Assembly (NCBI GenBank): GCA_944472135.2
Contig: OX235270.1
Location: forward strand, 50,468,352-50,532,351
Direction: 5' to 3'
Length of the DNA: 64,000 nucleotides
DNA from: Trichobilharzia regenti
Taxonomy: Eukaryota; Platyhelminthes; Trematoda; Strigeidida; Schistosomatidae
The position numbers were made by a program, and so were the translations under genes. Positions within the stretch are counted from its first letter, which is position 1. The number at the start of each line of letters is the position of its first letter. The notes beneath the pieces were generated by a model, which was not told where the DNA came from, searched no databases, and saw only the letters and a program-made list of their open reading frames with translations. Positions 59,262 through 64,000 of the stretch are shown here, piece by piece.

Positions 59262-59400
59262 CGTATTTTTGGTACAAGTATGGAATTTTCAGCATGGATA
59301 TCGGTAGCCCAAATTTCGCAGGCCGACCATAGATATCAGGTGTTCGTCGGCAGGGGATGGAACCTCGGACCATGTACATGGTCGGCGAGAATCCTAACCA
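59262..59400 (-). mobile_element. SINE-C copy 2
   Basis: Reverse-orientation copy of the family at 34.03 kb. The tRNA-like head is at the right edge (complement of TGGTTAGGATTCTCGCCGAC), with body complements of CGGCCTGCGAAATTTGGGCT and CTGAAAATTCCATACTTGTA. The head is cut at 59400, where the next insertion's target repeat starts. Confidence 0.6.
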
Positions 59401-59425
59401 TAATTGAGTTATACTCCATTACAGT
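59399..59425. repeat. 27-bp target-site duplication, left
   Basis: Starts CATAATTGAGTTATACTCCA; exact copy at 59653-59679. Confidence 0.85.
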
Positions 59426-59652
59426 GATACTTATGAATAAATGGGTATTTTTCGTGATTTCTTGAATAGTTTGTCCACTACACTGCGGGTTGCATTGAAA
59501 TACTTTTACATACTACTAAAAATCACTTTTTAACGGTTAATTTGCCATTCTTCTCGGCTTGATATGATTGTGAGCAGCAAGTTGGGCTCGAAACGTCATC
59601 ACTTAATATTACTGTACAACACTGTGTGTTTTATCAAAAATAAAATCTTGTT
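59426..59652 (+). mobile_element. Short PLE-tail-like insertion
   Basis: 227 bp between exact 27-bp direct repeats. It contains a hammerhead-like block at 59556-59597: degenerate CTTGATATGA, 4-bp hairpin stem GAGC/GCTC, then GAAACGTC. GAAACGTC after a short hairpin is typical of PLE 3' ends. It ends AAAATAAAATCTTGTT. Too short to code, so probably a severely 5'-truncated copy mobilised in trans. Confidence 0.6.
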
Positions 59653-59679
59653 CATAATTGAGTTATACTCCATTACAGT
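59653..59679. repeat. 27-bp target-site duplication, right
   Basis: Exact copy of 59399-59425. Confidence 0.85.
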
Positions 59680-59775
59680 ACCCAGTTTTTATATTTATGC
59701 ACTAATTGTAGTTTCCTAACTGTATTTATCACTTCTTGACATCGTTTCTCGTTTCCTGTTATCATGTTTCGCATA

Positions 59776-59986
59776 GCGGTTAGGACGCTCACCGACTGTG
59801 CACATGGTCCGGGGTTCGAGACCCGGCCGACGCACTCCTTTACCTCGCTAAGTCAGAAACAATGCTGGTAAAGAGGAAAGGTTGGGCATGAAGCTAGCAA
59901 CCCCATCCTGTAAAATGAACACTGCTAAAGAAACTTCAGGCCACCAGCTTGAAGCCCTATGTTTTAAGGGGAACGTGAAGGAAAAA
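59776..59986 (+). mobile_element. SINE-A copy 4, slightly 5'-truncated
   Basis: Starts inside the head (GCATAGCGGTTAGGACGC, overlapping the target repeat) and lacks the first acceptor-like bases. B-box GGTTCGAGACC; body GGTTGGGCATGAAGCTAGC; tail GAAGCCCTAT and CGTGAAGGAAAAA. The exact repeat ATGTTTCGCATA at 59764-59775 and 59987-59998 is the target-site duplication, with microhomology to the head. Confidence 0.88.
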
Positions 59987-59998
59987 ATGTTTCGCATA

Positions 59999-60509
59999 CG
60001 TTTTTATCAAAATGACATGAATACTCATTTCCCATTTTTATTGTGAGTCTGGTTCTTAAAGGCAACCGAAATCAAATTTAACCGACATCTAAAAACTACA
60101 GTAACTGAAAATACCTTTTTCTGCTGTTAAACCACAGCTTAAAAATAGATGAAGGTATGCTGACAGACTGGAAGACAAACAGTTTCAAAACGTTATTTCC
60201 ATTTTCAGTAGAGTTAAAGATTCTTTATGCGCCAATATATTGTATGAATCTAGCATACTAATGCTGTTATTTTGAGTGTTATATATCATTAAAGTACGGT
60301 ATTTATGTTAAAACCAAGTTCAGTTTTAGTGGTATGAAAATATTTGAGCATTGGATATGGGGTGCTCATCAGACTGCTAAGACGACAGGAAAAAAAATGA
60401 GTATTCTGGAATGTCTACGTTCAGAAGAAAGACGCACTACAGCAAATATTTGGGCTTTGATTCCCTACATTGCACCACTGCGCAGGTTAGAAGAGAAAAT
60501 AAATATCCC
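59999..60509. other. AT-rich sequence, nothing recognised
   Basis: No supported feature. Confidence 0.4.
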
Positions 60510-61010
60510 AGAGCCTCTTTTTGACCATCAGAAATCCATCTCAACTAGATATGCTTGAAAAGCCGTCAGCCATAGGGCCAGACCATAATATTGTTTTCTG
60601 ACTATATTGCAATCATTCAGGAAAATTTCAGTTCATTCAGAATTTTTGATATCATAAGCAATTCATATTAAATGAAATCCAGATTATCTGAATAGGAATG
60701 AAGGAATGAGGCAGAATTCGACCCAATTCCTAAGCAGTCACCAATGAACTCTTACAATTAACACAAATATGCTTAGCATTTTGATTACTTAAGCGTGTGC
60801 TATTTTTACAGTTCAACACCTATGAAGTTCAGCAAGGTGTAAATGGTTTGCTAAGCTAACTGATTAATCCATTTAGAAAAGTTAAATTCTGGAACAATTT
60901 TACTTTGATAAAGCTTTCTGCAACAAATGACGTAATGTCAGTAAAAACTATCGTTTTGCTATTCACTTGTTAGAAGTACAAAGATTTTGTATTAACGGAA
61001 GTTATCATAT
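60510..61010 (+). mobile_element. PLE2-related remnant, old
   Basis: Aligns by eye with 28055-28300 (GACCATCAGAAATCCA, GTCAGCCATAGG, TTAAATGAAATCCAGATTAT) and, at 60935-61000, with the outer right arm (GTAATGTCAGTAAAAACTAT). Heavily mutated. A 74-codon open frame at 60334-60558 ends in it and has no independent support. Confidence 0.6.
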
Positions 61011-64000
61011 ACTAGTCTTGATGTTAAATACCATCCACAAGAAGCACAGGAATAAAATTTCGAAAGTGAAGTTTTCACTTTTAAGATTTATTTCTACTAT
61101 AAAACTTGAGAAACCATTTGTGTCAATTTCAACTATCTAACGCAATTTATCACTTTTTATATCACTTAAATGAAGAAATTTGTCAATCATTATACAAAGC
61201 GCAGTCTTTTATTAATATAACGATACATTTGTTTTAATGAAAGATACTACCGTAGATGAAGAATAATACTAATAAATACTACTGAGACATTCGTTTATAA
61301 AAACTTCTAATGACACTGAAGAACCTTCCTTTTACTATCAAAGCAAAATTTTCAGGAGTTAACAGCCTATTCAGTGAAGTATCGCTCATTTTCAATATAT
61401 ACATTAAACTCTAAACCGTGCTTGGCTATGTGAAAAAGACAGTTTCTAGGAGATTTAATGGTTTTGCAGCACCACGAAAAGTTTGGACTCTTGGTGCATA
61501 ACGTTCGCCATTTAGGTAATTAATCCTGTTTTGCTTATTTTGCTATCATTAGATTTATCAGCGTATACAACCTTCGTCATTTTATAGTATGGATTTAAGT
61601 GTTATTTTTTTGATGTAGAAATAAAGTCAGAACTGTAAGTGTGGTAAACGGAACTTTTAAAACATGCCACTGTTCCTGTGATGTAAACAATATTAGGTTT
61701 CAGAACGACAACAAAATAATACCCAAGATTGAGGTACATATTATGAATACATTTCTAAGCACTATTCACTAAGGTTCATTAAGTTATTGAGGATTTCAAA
61801 TGCCGAAATGTGAATATTTTAAAAAGGTAATTTGGACTAAATATATAAAATGACTGATTATTAATGTATTCACTCCGCTGCAAACGACTCACCGAGATAG
61901 TTGGTGATATGCTTCACTTATCTTTCATTTTGTGACCGATTAGTACGTACTGTAGTGATTTGCATGAGTGGCATCGTCGAGTATTAACTATTTTTTCTAA
62001 GCAGTCATATACTTTTTTTAATATATATATATATATTAATGGCTATTTTAGACTTACTTGTAACTGTAGACTTTGAAGAACAATGTATGGAGAACAATCG
62101 TTTATTCACATCATTCTTATTCTGAATAAACTGCGGGAATATTCACATTTATTTTATTTTTCACGTCAGACCAAATTCATTTCTCAGTGTTTGCGCATAT
62201 CTGATTTAATATTCTCAACGTGAAGCTAATCGTTTGCATATTTTGATTTAGTGTCCAAATCATGGTGTATTGGATAATCCGATGAATGGGACTGTCGTTG
62301 ACTAACTTATATTTGAACCTCGAATTTCGTAGGCCCTTAAATATTAAACTTTTTAGGAATTCATTGCGAATAAGGAGACTCAAATACCTATTATATATAT
62401 ATATATATATATATTCACAGCGTCAGCTGCTAATATGTTGCAGAGTTATTTAACTGATACGAATAATAAACAGAGTAAGTTTGAATCACGGTTGTTTGAA
62501 AACAAACCTATTGATTCAGATACTAATTGCAGTGTGGAAGACAAGTGGAACTTATCATTTAATTCTCAGTCTTAAACAAATACATGTTTTTTGGTAATGT
62601 TCAGTGCCATTAAACAGCATTCATTTCTCAAACAACAACCCTACTCCTGATAAAATTTTGAAATTGATGCTTACTGTAATAATGGTGTAGTAATAAAAGG
62701 TATGAATAAATGAATTCAAAGTTTACTACTGCCACCACAACCATTAGCAGCTGGCTTACAGAAAATGACCCTTTAAAACTGCTTTGTATACTCGTATATT
62801 TTAATGGTTAGTAAACTGTAGGTGATAATTAGGTTTCAGGTTACGTAACTTTAAGTGATTTTAATGAACATCAAAGAATGTGTATCATTTAGCACTCGTA
62901 CTCATGTTAAAGGCAAGCAATTTACGAATTAAGGGATTCAAAACTACAATGGCTTACAAATGATGTGAATACAATATCTAGTGTCATTCCAGTGTTCTGT
63001 GTAGATGTATCGAACACTGTAAAATATAAGTATGCTAAATTATTGTTTTTATTAATCGTTTAATGAAATCTTTAGGACCTTCAAGCTTTACACGCTGCTT
63101 TTCAACGTTTCATAAACTGTGGATCAAAACAGAATCTATTCGAATACAGTTTGAAGAGAAATACTGTGTTCGGTCTTGCTGCTCAAAGGTATCAGCAATT
63201 ATATATTCAATGGGACAAAACGCAAATAACTCATCGTCTCTTCAGTAGTGTTGCAGGATAACAAATTATCTTTACTATATTTTGCTCTCTTTATTCAGAT
63301 CCTGGAAAAACATACTCACACATTTGAAGAAGCTTCTTAGTTATTTTAGTTAAATAAAGAGTGGGTTTTAATTATGCATGATGACATCTTATTGTTTAGT
63401 TGCAAGTACTACAATTATTTTTCTACTTATTGCAGCAAATGATTTGTTTCAGTCGATAAGTCATAAATGTAATTAAGTATTCAAGAGAGGAAATGATGAT
63501 TCTACGACGTTAGGTAGCACTAAAGAGACTATTGGGTCATTTCGCATACCACTTAGTGAATTCATATTATTTATGTTTGAATGACAAATTAATTAATTAT
63601 TTATCAGCATTTGCCGTTTAAATATGCTCACGAATTCTTTGTCATCCAAGTGTGGAAACTTATCGATTGCACGGGATAGATGTTTAAATAAATAATCATT
63701 AAGCTTACATATTGCAATGATAATAAAGTAAAGACAACCTACACAGTACTTAAGAGTAAAAGTAATACTCTAAAACCGTTATAGTTTTCAATGTCATGTA
63801 GACTTTAGAAAAAGATAGGCCACGCAGATAGATAAAGAAAGCGGAAGTTTTCACAACTGCAGAAATCGGTCAGTGGATGATTTATTTTCCTTTTAAAAGC
63901 AGCACAATTACTTTTGTAGCGAATATGTTTGGAATACACATCGTAAAATAAATTGGACCTGTTTACTGACAGCCACACTGAAGTCGAGTTATTGTTATAA
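61011..64000. other. AT-rich sequence with two (TA)n tracts
   Basis: (TA)n at 62020-62037 and 62392-62414. Nothing else recognised to the window end. Confidence 0.5.

Noticed and set aside
1..64000. CRISPR array, operon or prokaryotic system
   Set aside because: No regularly spaced short repeats and no dense gene layout; base composition and LINE/SINE/PLE content are those of an animal genome.

Overview
This window is AT-rich, intron- or intergenic-like animal DNA. The organism is most likely a blood fluke (Schistosoma or a close relative). Evidence: tRNA-headed SINEs carrying hammerhead ribozyme cores like the schistosome Sm-alpha repeat, RTE-clade LINE fragments of the SR2 type, Penelope-like elements (PLEs) with a GIY-YIG endonuclease, many (TA)n tracts, and no prokaryotic gene organisation. 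Species is not decidable by eye. I found no convincing host protein-coding exon, no functional tRNA and no rRNA. Nearly everything recognisable is a retroelement or its debris in single-copy-looking AT-rich sequence.

Layout. 2.5-3.5 kb: two decayed hammerhead SINEs ('SINE-B'). 7.3 kb: a tRNA-headed SINE of another family ('SINE-A') inside a TA microsatellite. 10.1-10.95 kb: old RTE 3' end, minus strand. 17.6-18.5 kb: 5'-truncated PLE1, minus strand. 19.3-19.9 kb: PLE3 fragment. 23.6-23.95 kb: SINE-B with an inverted end and a target-site duplication (TSD). 24.2-24.5 kb: near-perfect 143-bp-arm palindrome. 26.9-28.8 kb: PLE2, a degenerate RT/GIY-YIG tail between 500-bp inverted arms. 30.1 kb: SINE-A. 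32.4-33.9 kb: SINE-B cluster. 34.0 kb: SINE-C. 36.4 and 43.0 kb: two copies of an LTR-like repeat. 36.9-37.85 kb: two RTE 3' fragments. 40.4 and 42.3 kb: SINE-B. 43.5-46.3 kb: the best-preserved element, PLE1, with a 588-codon uninterrupted RT + GIY-YIG frame between about 0.4-kb inverted arms. 46.9-47.5 kb: PLE3, minus strand. 49.3 kb: second palindrome. 52.7 kb: SINE-A. 54.6-55.95 kb: CR1-like endonuclease remnant, followed by 56.0-58.5 kb: 5'-truncated RTE LINE, both minus strand. 59.26 kb: SINE-C. 59.4-59.7 kb: short PLE-tail insertion with a 27-bp TSD. 59.8 kb: SINE-A with TSD. 60.5-61.0 kb: old PLE2 copy.

How the parts relate. The SINE-A 3' tail shares a 15-nt block with the 3' end of the RTE LINE, so the LINE probably supplied the machinery that moved the SINE. 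Three PLE families (PLE1-3) independently show a 3' end duplicated in inverted orientation upstream of the coding remnant. PLE1 carries the same 45-nt hammerhead-like motif in both arms and in its truncated copy. SINE-B copies all descend from a canonical hammerhead, but each visible copy has lost a different part of the catalytic core. The most noteworthy theme is hammerhead motifs in two unrelated retroelement classes, with inverted (foldback) junctions in both.
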